This document shows positions 8,941 through 16,622 of a DNA stretch of 64,000 nucleotides, one piece after another. How positions within the stretch are numbered: position 1 is the first letter of the stretch; every line of letters starts with the position of its first letter. The notes under the pieces were generated by a model that was given only the letters and a program-made list of their open reading frames with translations, was not told the origin of the DNA and ran no database searches. A program made the position numbers and the translations under genes. Source of the stretch: Frigoribacterium sp. Leaf415 (GTDB lineage Bacteria; Actinomycetota; Actinomycetes; Actinomycetales; Microbacteriaceae); assembly GCF_001424645.1 (NCBI RefSeq), contig NZ_LMQR01000001.1, forward strand, positions 985,301 through 1,049,300, read 5' to 3'.

Positions 8941-9309
8941 TCACCGGCCCGCGACGATCTCGTCGGCGTTGTCGAGGATCCAGTCCATCAGCGGCACGAG
9001 GCGGGCGGCGAGGTCGGTGCCGCGTTCGGTCAGCGAGTAGTCGACCCGCGGCGGGATCGTCGGCTGGGCGGCGCGGTGGACGATGCCGTCGGCCTCGAGG
9101 GTCTTCAGGGTCGAGGCGAGCATCTTCTCGCTGACGCCCTCGATCTCGCGTCTCAACTCGCCCCACCGCAGTGGACCGCGTTCGAGCGCCAGCAGGATGA
9201 GCACGCCCCACCGACTCGTCACGTGGGTCAGCACCACGCGGCTCGGGCACTCCGCCGGGAAACGACCGGAGGGGGCAGGGCGGGCAGGGTTCACGATTCC
9301 GACGTCCAC
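8941..9309 (-). CDS. qorR: HxlR-family redox-sensing repressor, QorR-like
   Basis: A 122-residue winged-helix regulator of the HxlR (DUF24) family. The conserved N-terminal cysteine is present (Cys21 in AECPSRVVL), followed by the family core TSRWGVLILLALERGPLRWGELRREIEGVSEKML. In this family the cysteine senses quinones, diamide or peroxide. QorR of Corynebacterium glutamicum controls a divergent qor2 gene exactly as arranged here, and E. coli ytfH/ytfG is similar. The GTG at 9309 follows a TAAGCT hexamer by six bases, so the transcript is probably leaderless. The symbol is by context and motif, not by alignment. Confidence 0.8.
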   Translation of the reverse strand: MDVGIVNPARPAPSGRFPAECPSRVVLTHVTSRWGVLILLALERGPLRWGELRREIEGVSEKMLASTLKTLEADGIVHRAAQPTIPPRVDYSLTERGTDLAARLVPLMDWILDNADEIVAGR

Positions 9310-9400
9310 GTCAGTAGCTTACGAAAAGGTGCGTACCTGCAGATGGGAAGTCCCGGTGGATCGTCGTCGTTGTCCCGGGCACGCAACCGAAAGGAACACC
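9310..9400. promoter_or_regulatory. Divergent promoter/operator between qorR-like and qor2-like genes
   Basis: A 91-base gap between divergent genes. The leftward -10 candidate is TAAGCT, read on the minus strand six bases from the GTG. An imperfect dyad overlaps it: AGCTTACG and CGTACCT-like half sites around an AAAAGGTG centre (about 9313-9340). This is the expected place for an HxlR dimer site, so binding would shut off both genes. A GAAAGGAAC ribosome site precedes the rightward ATG at 9401. Confidence 0.5.
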
Positions 9401-10258
9401 ATGTCCACGATCGTCACCGCCGCCTCCGGTCAGCTCGGCCGCCTCGTCGTCGAGTCCCTCCTCGCCCGCGGCGCAGCCCCGGAGAGCGTCGTCGCCACGT
9501 CGCGCGACGTCTCGAAGCTGGCCGACCTCGCCGAGCGCGGCGTCCGCACCGCCGAGCTCGACTACACCCGACCCGACACGATCGCCGCCGTCGTCGACGC
9601 GGGCGACGTCGTCGTCCTGATCTCGAGCGACGCGGTGGGCCAGCGTGTCCCGCAGCACGCCGCCGTGATCGACGCGGCGAAGGCCGCCGGTGCCGCCCGC
9701 ATCGTCTACACGAGCGTCCTCGCGGCCTCGACCTCGCCCCTGATCCTCGCGCCCGAGCACAAGGCGACCGAGGAGCACCTCGCCGCCTCCGGCGTCCCCG
9801 TCACGCTGCTGCGGAACGGCTGGTACACCGAGAACTACGTCGGCGAGATCGCCACCGCCCGCGACTCCGGCGTGGTCGCCGCGAGCGTGGGGAACGGCCG
9901 TCTCGCCAGCGCCAGCCGCCGGGACTACGCCGAGGCCGCCGCGGTCGCGGCCCTCGACGAGTCGACCGCCGGTCGCACCTTCGAGCTGTCCGGCGACCAC
10001 GCCTGGGACTTCGACGAGTTCGCCGAGGCGCTCTCGGTCGTCACGGGCCGACCCGTCCGCTACGAGTCGCTCACGCCCGAGCAGCACGCCGAGCGCCTGC
10101 GCGGCTTCGGCCTGGACGAGGGCACGGTCGGCTTCGTCGTCGCGCTCGACGGCAACATCCGCGACGGGCTGCTCGCCGACACGAGCGGCGACCTCTCCGG
10201 TCTGATCGGCCGCCCGACGACCCCGCTCGTCGAGGCCCTCGCCGCCGCCTCGGCGTAG
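9401..10258 (+). CDS. qor2: NAD(P)H:quinone oxidoreductase type 2 / NmrA-like SDR
   Basis: A 285-residue Rossmann protein of the atypical SDR/NmrA group. It opens with MSTIVTAASGQLGRLVV, a GxxGxxG NAD(P)-binding motif at the very N-terminus, which supports the ATG at 9401. The middle has the YTSVLAAS and HKATEEHLAASGVPVTLLRNGWYTEN motifs typical of QorB/YtfG and C. glutamicum Qor2. It should reduce quinones in the cytosol using NAD(P)H and protect against electrophile stress. The divergent HxlR-family regulator with a sensing Cys fits this. A strong hairpin terminator follows (10287-10325). Confidence 0.82.
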   Translation: MSTIVTAASGQLGRLVVESLLARGAAPESVVATSRDVSKLADLAERGVRTAELDYTRPDTIAAVVDAGDVVVLISSDAVGQRVPQHAAVIDAAKAAGAARIVYTSVLAASTSPLILAPEHKATEEHLAASGVPVTLLRNGWYTENYVGEIATARDSGVVAASVGNGRLASASRRDYAEAAAVAALDESTAGRTFELSGDHAWDFDEFAEALSVVTGRPVRYESLTPEQHAERLRGFGLDEGTVGFVVALDGNIRDGLLADTSGDLSGLIGRPTTPLVEALAAASA

Positions 10259-10286
10259 GAACGCCGCCCGCCGGACGGGAGACCGC

Positions 10287-10325
10287 AGGAGGCGCGGTGC
10301 CGGGACGACCGGCACCGCGCCTCCT
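10287..10325 (+). terminator. Perfect 16-bp hairpin built from two AGGAGGCGCG motifs
   Basis: Arms AGGAGGCGCGGTGCCG (10287-10302) and its exact complement (10310-10325) around a 7-base loop, 28 bases after the qor2-like stop. There is no U-run, as is common for actinobacterial terminators. Both arms begin with the dispersed 10-mer described in the findings. Confidence 0.75.
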
Positions 10326-10400
10326 CGTCGGATACCTTCCCGATGCGGGTGGGCCGGTCCCCGGCGTCGACGGTCGGGTCCCGGTGTCTAGGCTCGGGGC

Positions 10401-11123
10401 ATGGCAACCCTCGTCCTCGTCCGACACGGACGCACCACCGCCAACGCGAGCGGCGTGCTCGCCGGACGGACGGCGGGCGTCCGGCTCGACGACGTCGGAC
10501 GCGAGCAGGCGCGGCGGACGGCCGAGCGGCTCGCGGTCGTGCCGCTCGTCGGCGTCGTGTCGAGCCCGCTCGAGCGCTGCCGTCAGACGGCGCGGGCGAT
10601 CCTCGACCGCCAGTCCGGCACGCCGGTGACGCCGATCGAGCGCGGCATCACCGAGTGCGACTACGGCGACTGGCAGGGTCGGCCCCTCAAGGAGCTCGCG
10701 GGCGAGTCGCTCTGGTCGGTCGTGCAGAACCAGCCGTCGGCCGCGGTGTTCCCCGGTGGCGAGTCGCTCCAGACCATGCAGGCCCGGGCGGTCGCCGCGG
10801 TCCGTCGTCACGACGCCGCGTTCGAGGCCGAACACGGTCCGGGCGCCGTGTGGGTCGCCGTCAGCCACGGCGACATCATCAAGTCGATCCTCGCCGATGC
10901 CTACGGCATGCACCTCGACCTCTTCCAGCGCATCAACGTCGGCCCGGCCTCGGTGTCGATCGTCCGCTACGGGCCGAACCGACCCGACGTCGTCGCCACG
11001 AACACCGACTCGGGCGACCTCTCGTGGCTGCGGCAGGCGGCTCCCGCGGCCGACGCCGCCGTCGGAGGAGGCGCGGGTCCGGCGAGCGGCTCGGCCGCCG
11101 ACGACGAGCCTCCCGCGACCTGA
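10401..11123 (+). CDS. Histidine phosphatase family protein (MSMEG_4193-like phosphomutase group)
   Basis: A 240-residue histidine phosphatase. The catalytic LVRHGRT is at residues 6-12, with the His that becomes phosphorylated. The second catalytic block is SSPLERCRQTA, and the second His is in AVSHGDIIKS. The family is annotated as a probable phosphomutase, but only phosphatase chemistry is implied by the motifs. It is first in a conserved actinobacterial trio with DUF3090 and a SCO1664-family protein. TAGGCT (10389-10394) ends six bases before the ATG, indicating leaderless transcription. The C-terminal 35 residues are a Gly/Ala-rich tail that contains one copy of the dispersed 10-mer. Confidence 0.88.
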   Translation: MATLVLVRHGRTTANASGVLAGRTAGVRLDDVGREQARRTAERLAVVPLVGVVSSPLERCRQTARAILDRQSGTPVTPIERGITECDYGDWQGRPLKELAGESLWSVVQNQPSAAVFPGGESLQTMQARAVAAVRRHDAAFEAEHGPGAVWVAVSHGDIIKSILADAYGMHLDLFQRINVGPASVSIVRYGPNRPDVVATNTDSGDLSWLRQAAPAADAAVGGGAGPASGSAADDEPPAT

Positions 11124-11156
11124 GCGTCGGCGGCGGGGCGCTCGTAGACTCGCGGC

Positions 11157-11708
11157 ATGCCCTCCATCGTCCACACCTTCGACTGGCCGGACCGAGTCGT
11201 CGTCGGGACCGTCGGTCGCCCCGGTTCCCGTGCGTTCTACCTCCAGGCCCGTGACGGCGCGCGCGTCACGAGCGTCGGCCTCGAGAAGATGCAGTCGGCC
11301 GCCCTCGCCGAGAAGATCGACGAGATCCTCGACCAGGTGATGGCCGCCGACGGCAACCCGGTCAGCGTGCCCACCGGCATCCCGGTCGAGCTCGTCGACA
11401 ACGAGCCGCTCGACCAACCCGTCGAACCCGAGTTCCGGGCCGGGGCGCTCAGCCTCGGCTGGGACCCGTCGACCGCCCAGGTCGTCATCGAGGCGTTCCC
11501 GCTGATCGAGGTCGACGACGACGCCGAGGCCGACGACACCGAGCTCGAGCCCGACGAGGTCATGGTCGTGCGCATCCCCGTCGGCACGGCGCGGGCGTTC
11601 GCGGCGCGCACCCTCGAGATCGTCGGGGCCGGTCGGCCGCTCTGCCCCTTCTGCGGCCAGCCGATCGACCCCGAGGGGCACGTCTGCGTCCTGCCCGGCG
11701 ACGTCTGA
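11157..11708 (+). CDS. DUF3090 family protein
   Basis: A 183-residue cytosolic protein of the actinobacterial DUF3090 family, beginning MPSIVHTFDWPDRVVVGTVG. The middle has a conserved acidic loop (about 118-128), and the C-terminus ends in CPFCGQPIDPEGHVC, a Cys/His cluster suited to one zinc ion. The function is unknown. Its invariant place between a histidine phosphatase and a kinase-like protein suggests a shared pathway in which phosphate is added to and removed from an unidentified small molecule. The start follows TAGACT by six bases (leaderless). Its TGA overlaps the next ATG by one base. Confidence 0.88.
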   Translation: MPSIVHTFDWPDRVVVGTVGRPGSRAFYLQARDGARVTSVGLEKMQSAALAEKIDEILDQVMAADGNPVSVPTGIPVELVDNEPLDQPVEPEFRAGALSLGWDPSTAQVVIEAFPLIEVDDDAEADDTELEPDEVMVVRIPVGTARAFAARTLEIVGAGRPLCPFCGQPIDPEGHVCVLPGDV

Positions 11709-12523
11709 TGTCGTCGGCGTCGGCGTCGGCCTCGGCTGAGGACGCTCCGACCGAGGTGACCGGCACCGTGCCCTCGGACGACGTCGAGCTCGAGCTCACC
11801 GGGCGCATCCGCACGGCCTCGAACGCGTCCTTCCTGGCCCGCCTCGGCGACGTGTCGGTCATCTACAAGCCCGTGGCCGGCGAACGGCCGCTCTGGGACT
11901 TCCCGGACGGACGGCTCGCCGACCGCGAGGTCGCGGCCTACCTCGTCTCCGAGGCCCTGGGCTGGGACGTCGTGCCGCGCACCTGGCTACGCGACGGTCC
12001 GCTCGGCGAGGGCATGGTCCAGCTCTGGCAGGACGTCGACCCGGAGCAGGACGCCGTCGACCTCGTGCCGGTCGACGACCTGCCCGACGACGGATGGCGG
12101 CTCGTGCTCGAGGGGGACGGCGACGACGGTCCGGTGGCCCTGATCCACGAGGACACCGCGGCCCTCCGACGCATGGCCGTCTTCGACGTCGTGGCCAACA
12201 ACGCCGACCGCAAGGGTGCCCACGTGCTCGCGCTGCCCGACGGGCGGCGGTACGGCGTCGACCACGGCCTCACCTTCCACGCCGAACACAAGCTGCGCAC
12301 GGTGCTGTGGGGGTGGATCGGCGACCCGCTGACCGCGGACGAGGTCGACGGGGTCGGCCGCGTCCGATCCGCCCTCTCGGGCTCGCTGGGCTCGACCCTG
12401 GCTGCTCTCCTCACCCCCGACGAACTCGAGGCGCTCGACGATCGCTGCGCGCGCCTCCTCGCGTCGCCCGTCTTCCCCGAGCCGCACGGCCCTATGCCGG
12501 CGGTTCCGTGGCCCGTGTTCTGA
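11708..12523 (+). CDS. SCO1664-family kinase-like protein (PI3/4-kinase fold)
   Basis: A 271-residue protein of the SCO1664/TIGR03843 family, distantly related to phosphatidylinositol kinases and HipA. The visible kinase marks are the ATP-binding lysine in IYKPVAGERPLWDF, the catalytic-loop-like FDVVANNADRKGAHVL and the metal-binding GVDHGLTF. The substrate is unknown. It overlaps the DUF3090 stop by one base, so the two are co-translated. Its last 32 bases overlap the 3' end of the convergent VWA gene, an unusual antisense arrangement. Confidence 0.85.
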   Translation: MSSASASASAEDAPTEVTGTVPSDDVELELTGRIRTASNASFLARLGDVSVIYKPVAGERPLWDFPDGRLADREVAAYLVSEALGWDVVPRTWLRDGPLGEGMVQLWQDVDPEQDAVDLVPVDDLPDDGWRLVLEGDGDDGPVALIHEDTAALRRMAVFDVVANNADRKGAHVLALPDGRRYGVDHGLTFHAEHKLRTVLWGWIGDPLTADEVDGVGRVRSALSGSLGSTLAALLTPDELEALDDRCARLLASPVFPEPHGPMPAVPWPVF

Positions 12524-14489
12524 CGTACGACCCGACGACGGCCGCCCCGAGGTCGTCCAGGTCGGGGGCCGTCACTGTGCCGTCGACGCGCCGCGCCATG
12601 CCCTCGACGAAGCGGGCGAGCCCCGGGTCGTCACCGAGCCGGAAGAACGTCGTGTGCGCGCCGAGGCGGCGGGCCACGTCGAGCTGCTCGACGGCCCGCA
12701 GGATCGTCACGGGGTGCGGCGGGTAGTCGAAGAAGACCTCACCGCCGGGCTCGAGGTGCGAGGTCGGCTCGCCGTCGGTCACGATCAGCAGGACGGGCTG
12801 TGCCGTGGGGTGCTTGCGGAAGTGCCGATTGGCGAGCAGCAGCGCGTGATGCAGGTTCGTGCCCTTGTCCCACTTCGCGTCGAGGGCGACGAGCTGCTCG
12901 ATCGGCATGACCTCGGCGTGCCGGCCGAACCCGATGAGCTGCAGGTCGTCTCCGCGGAAGCGCGACGTGATCAGGGTGTGCAGGGCGAGGGCCGTGCGCT
13001 TCATCGGCACCCAGCGGTCCTCCATCGCCATGGAGAACGACGTGTCGACGAGCAGGGCGACGCAGGCCTGCGTCCGGGCGTCCGTCTCGTGCACCTCGAC
13101 GTCGCCGATCTCGATCCGCACCCCGCCGTCGGTCCGGCCGCCCTCGGCGGCGGTCCGCGTGACCGCGTTCGTGATCGTCCGGGTCACGTCCCACGGCTCG
13201 GTGTCGCCGAAGGCCCATTCGCGACTCGCGCCGGAGCGATCGCCGAGGGCTCCCGTGGACCGCAACTCGCGCCTCCCCGCTCGTCCCGACATCTTCGCGG
13301 CGACGTCGCGCAGCAGTGTCTTGCCGAGCTGCCTCATGGCCCGGGGCGTCAGGGCCAGCGTGCCGTCGGCGCGACGGCGGAGGGCACCCGAGTCGCGGAG
13401 GGCCTTCTCGAGCCGCCGCAGGGCCGCGGCGTCAACGGCGGCCTGCTCGCCCAGCTGGCGGCGCAGGGCATCCAGGTCGACGTCGTCGAGCGAGGACCCA
13501 CGCGACTGCTGGGCCAGTTGTTCCGCGAGCGCGTCGAGGTCGGCGAGGTCCTGGAAGACCCCCGTGCCGTCGCCGAGCCCGAGGCCCTGTTCGCCGTCGA
13601 GACCTTCCGATCCGCTCCAGTCCTGGCCCGGCCGGAGCGATCGCAGCGTGCCGTCCAGCTGCTCGAGCGACTGCATCAGCTCGGGCGAGCCGAAGGCCTG
13701 CTGCGCCAGCCCGTCCAGCTCGGCACGCTGCTCGGCCGACATCGAGTTGCGCAGCCGCTGGGCGGCCGCGGCCCGGGCGGCGAGGGCGTCGATCAGCTCG
13801 TCGACGTCGGACGGCTGCTCGGGGAACGTGTCGCCATGCTTCGCCATGAAGTCGTCGAACTGCTCAGGGGTGTCCTCGCCGCGGGCGTGCGCGTCGAGCA
13901 AGGCGTTGAGGTCGCGCAGCATCTCGGCGACGGCTGCGCGGTCGGCCTCGCTCGCGTTCTCGAGGGCACTCTTCATCCCCGCGAACCGCTGGTCGAGCAT
14001 CTCGCGACCGAGGAGGTCCTTGATCTGCTCGTATGCCTGACCGGCCTCGCCGCTCTGCCACCGGTAGTCCGACAGCTCGGCCACGGCGCCGGCCGGGGAC
14101 GGCGGCAGGCTGTCGAGCTGGAGCTGGGCCAGGGCGCGGTCGCCGTCGTCGAGGTCGACGTCGCGGGCGAGCTGGGCGCGTTCGGCTCGCAGGGCTCGGT
14201 CGAGCAGTTCGCGGACCTCCTGGAGCGTGCCGTCCAGGTGGTGGTCCCGGGTGAGGGCACGCCGACGTTCGGCGACCTGTCGGGCGAGGTCGTCGAGGCC
14301 GGTCCGGTCGCGGCCTCCACGGCGGAGGAACTCGCGGAGCGCCGCCTCGGCACTCGTGCCGGCCATGACGTCGCGCCCGACGGCGTCGAGCGCCTCGGAC
14401 AGGTCGGCAGGAGGCGCGAGCGGGTCGGGACCGTCGGCGTACCTCTGGTAGCGCGCGGCCCGGTGCAACCGCCGGTTCGCCCTAGCCAC
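12492..14489 (-). CDS. VWA-domain protein, partner of MoxR-type ATPase
   Basis: A 665-residue cytosolic protein. About 430 residues of helical, Gln/Leu/Asp-rich sequence precede a C-terminal von Willebrand A domain. The MIDAS metal site is intact: DTSFS (DxSxS), then DKGTN for the Thr and TDGEPTSH for the Asp. Such proteins work with the AAA+ MoxR/ChlI-like ATPase encoded immediately upstream as a chaperone or metal-insertion machine; the magnesium chelatase ChlD/ChlI pair is the best-known relative. The client is unknown. It starts with GTG eight bases after the ATPase stop, so the two form an operon. The 3' end overlaps the convergent gene by 32 bases. Confidence 0.85.
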   Translation of the reverse strand: MARANRRLHRAARYQRYADGPDPLAPPADLSEALDAVGRDVMAGTSAEAALREFLRRGGRDRTGLDDLARQVAERRRALTRDHHLDGTLQEVRELLDRALRAERAQLARDVDLDDGDRALAQLQLDSLPPSPAGAVAELSDYRWQSGEAGQAYEQIKDLLGREMLDQRFAGMKSALENASEADRAAVAEMLRDLNALLDAHARGEDTPEQFDDFMAKHGDTFPEQPSDVDELIDALAARAAAAQRLRNSMSAEQRAELDGLAQQAFGSPELMQSLEQLDGTLRSLRPGQDWSGSEGLDGEQGLGLGDGTGVFQDLADLDALAEQLAQQSRGSSLDDVDLDALRRQLGEQAAVDAAALRRLEKALRDSGALRRRADGTLALTPRAMRQLGKTLLRDVAAKMSGRAGRRELRSTGALGDRSGASREWAFGDTEPWDVTRTITNAVTRTAAEGGRTDGGVRIEIGDVEVHETDARTQACVALLVDTSFSMAMEDRWVPMKRTALALHTLITSRFRGDDLQLIGFGRHAEVMPIEQLVALDAKWDKGTNLHHALLLANRHFRKHPTAQPVLLIVTDGEPTSHLEPGGEVFFDYPPHPVTILRAVEQLDVARRLGAHTTFFRLGDDPGLARFVEGMARRVDGTVTAPDLDDLGAAVVGSYVRTRATEPPA

Positions 14490-14497
14490 GTCGCACC

Positions 14498-15886
14498 TCA
14501 GAACCCGTAGGCCGCTTCACCGTCGCCGCTCTCCTTGCTCACGCGCCGGGCCAGGAACAGGCCCTCGAGCGCCAGCTCGATCGCCCCGGCGCGCCCGCCG
14601 TCGGTCGTCGCGCCGAGCCGTTCGGCGACGCGGTCGTAGAGGTCGTCCTCACCGAGAGAGGGCAAGCCGGCCAGGAAGTCCCGGGCGGTGACCTGCTCAC
14701 CGGTGGTCACCATGACGCCCGACTCGAGGGCGTCGACGAGTGCGTCGAAGTCGAGCCCGCGGAAGTGGGCACGGACGGTCTCGGCGGTGGCCGTCCTCAG
14801 AAGGTGCTCGAGGACCTCCTCGGCCCGGTCCTCCTCGCCCGACTCGAACTCGATCTTGCCGCCGAGCACGTCGACGGCCGTCTCGAGGTCGATCGGGCGC
14901 GCGACGGCCTCGTCCTCGCCCTGCCGGGTCGCGCGGTGCAGCGCGGCGGCGGCGATCGTCTCGGCCCCGGCGATCGCGAACCGGGCGCTGACGCCGCTGC
15001 GCTGGTCGACCGAGGGCGACTCGCGGAGGGCGCGGGTGAAGCGGGCGAGGATCTCGACGAGGTGGTCGGGGACCTCGGCGACGAGGTCGGCCTCCTGGCG
15101 GACGACCGCGACCTCGTCGGCCAGCTCGGTCGGGTAGTGCGTCCGGATCTCGGCGCCGAAGCGGTCCTTGAGGGGCGTGATGATCCGACCACGGTTGGTG
15201 TAGTCCTCGGGGTTGGCGCTGGCCACGACGAGCACGTCGAGGGGCAGCCGCAGGACGTACCCGCGGATCTGGATGTCGCGCTCCTCCATCACGTTGAGCA
15301 TCGCCACCTGGATGCGCTCGGCGAGGTCCGGCAACTCGTTGACCGCGACGATGCCGCGGTGGCCGCGGGGGATGAGCCCGAAGTGGATCGTCTCGGGGTC
15401 GCCCAGGCTGCGTCCCTCGGCCACGCGCATCGGGTCGACGTCGCCGATCAGGTCGGCGACGCTCGTGTCGGGCGTCGCGAGCTTCTCGACGTAGCGCTCG
15501 TCGCGCCCTCGCCAGGCCACCGGCAGGTCGTCGCCGAGGTCGGCGGCTCGACGGCGGCTCTCGCTCGTGATCGGCTCGAAGGGGTGCTCGCCCAGTTCGG
15601 ACCCCTCGATGACCGGGGACCACTCGTCGAGCAGACCCGCCAGCGTCCGCAGCAGGCGGGTCTTGCCCTGACCGCGTTCACCCAACAGGACGATGTCGTG
15701 ACCCGCGATCAACGCCCGCTCGAGCTGGGGGATGACCGTCGACCCGAAGCCGTGGAGTCCCGGCCAGGGGTCGCGACCCTCTCTCAGGGCGTCGAGCAGG
15801 TTGTCTCGGATCTCGGTGCGGAGGGGCTTCGGGACGTGGCCCGAGCGCCTGAGTTCGCCGACGGTTATCGCGGAGGGAGGCATCAC
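14498..15886 (-). CDS. AAA+ ATPase, MoxR/magnesium-chelatase ChlI-like
   Basis: A 462-residue AAA+ ATPase. It has Walker A GERGQGKTR, a Walker B-like IVAVNELPD (Asn-Glu) and the sensor region VVASANPEDYTNRGRIITPLKDRFG, which is the ChlI/MoxR sensor 1-arginine finger block. It should form a hexameric ring that remodels a client together with the VWA protein encoded eight bases downstream. The GTG at 15886 lies seven bases after a TAGCGT hexamer (leaderless); the next codon is ATG and could also start translation. The pair is widely conserved in actinobacteria without a known function. Confidence 0.87.
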   Translation of the reverse strand: MMPPSAITVGELRRSGHVPKPLRTEIRDNLLDALREGRDPWPGLHGFGSTVIPQLERALIAGHDIVLLGERGQGKTRLLRTLAGLLDEWSPVIEGSELGEHPFEPITSESRRRAADLGDDLPVAWRGRDERYVEKLATPDTSVADLIGDVDPMRVAEGRSLGDPETIHFGLIPRGHRGIVAVNELPDLAERIQVAMLNVMEERDIQIRGYVLRLPLDVLVVASANPEDYTNRGRIITPLKDRFGAEIRTHYPTELADEVAVVRQEADLVAEVPDHLVEILARFTRALRESPSVDQRSGVSARFAIAGAETIAAAALHRATRQGEDEAVARPIDLETAVDVLGGKIEFESGEEDRAEEVLEHLLRTATAETVRAHFRGLDFDALVDALESGVMVTTGEQVTARDFLAGLPSLGEDDLYDRVAERLGATTDGGRAGAIELALEGLFLARRVSKESGDGEAAYGF

Positions 15887-15982
15887 CCCGGCGACGCTAC
15901 GCTCCCGATCCGGACCTGGCGAGGGGCGCCTCCTGCGAGCTTGCCGAGACGTCGCGTGTGGACGACGACCGTCGCATGACGG

Positions 15983-16561
15983 TCAGCCCGTGGCGGCGCG
16001 GGCGGCGGCCTCGACGCGGTCGTGGTGTCGACGCCATCCGGCGGCGTCGCGGTCGGGCACGTTCGGGTCGGCGGGACCGTTGCCGAGGCCCCCGTCGATC
16101 AGCTCGCGGACGACGTCGGCGTGGCCGGCGTGCCGCGCGGTCTCGACGGTCAGGTGCACGAGGATCTGGTGCAGGGTGACGGCACGGCGGTCGGGTCCCC
16201 ACCAGGGGACGTCGCCGGGCGCGTCCAGCGGCAACGCCCGGACGGTCTCGTCGGCGTGGGCGTTCGACCGCCGCATGAGGTCGACGACGAAGGCGCGGCT
16301 CTCGTCCGGAGTCGCCCACAGGTCGGCTTCGGGTTCGCTCTCGTCGGTCAGCCACGGCGTCTCGATGCCGCTCGGTCGCCCGAAGACGTCTCCGAGATAG
16401 CCGAGCTGCACGGTGGCGACGTGCTTGACCAACCCGAGCAGGTTCGTGCCGCTCGGCACCAGCGGGCGACGGACGTCGTACTCGGACAGCCCGTCGAGCT
16501 TGTGCACCAGGTCGTCGCGAGAGCGGGTCAGGTACCGGCTGAGGTGTTCTTCGTGGTCCAT
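15983..16561 (-). CDS. DinB/DUF664-family protein (mycothiol-S-transferase-like fold)
   Basis: A 192-residue four-helix-bundle protein of the DinB/DUF664 group. The metal-binding histidines are visible: the helix with LLGLVKHVATVQ and, near the C-terminus, HQILVHLTVETARHAGH. The family includes mycothiol- and bacillithiol-dependent transferases, so thiol conjugation is possible but unproven. The frame is open 12 codons further upstream (GTG at 16597). ATG 16561 is preferred because CAGAGT lies six bases before it, matching the leaderless spacing seen across the window. Confidence 0.8.
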   Translation of the reverse strand: MDHEEHLSRYLTRSRDDLVHKLDGLSEYDVRRPLVPSGTNLLGLVKHVATVQLGYLGDVFGRPSGIETPWLTDESEPEADLWATPDESRAFVVDLMRRSNAHADETVRALPLDAPGDVPWWGPDRRAVTLHQILVHLTVETARHAGHADVVRELIDGGLGNGPADPNVPDRDAAGWRRHHDRVEAAARAATG

Positions 16562-16622
16562 GCCGACACTCTGCCGTTCGCCGGGCTGAGCGTCCACTGC
16601 ACCACCACCACTGCGGGGCCGG

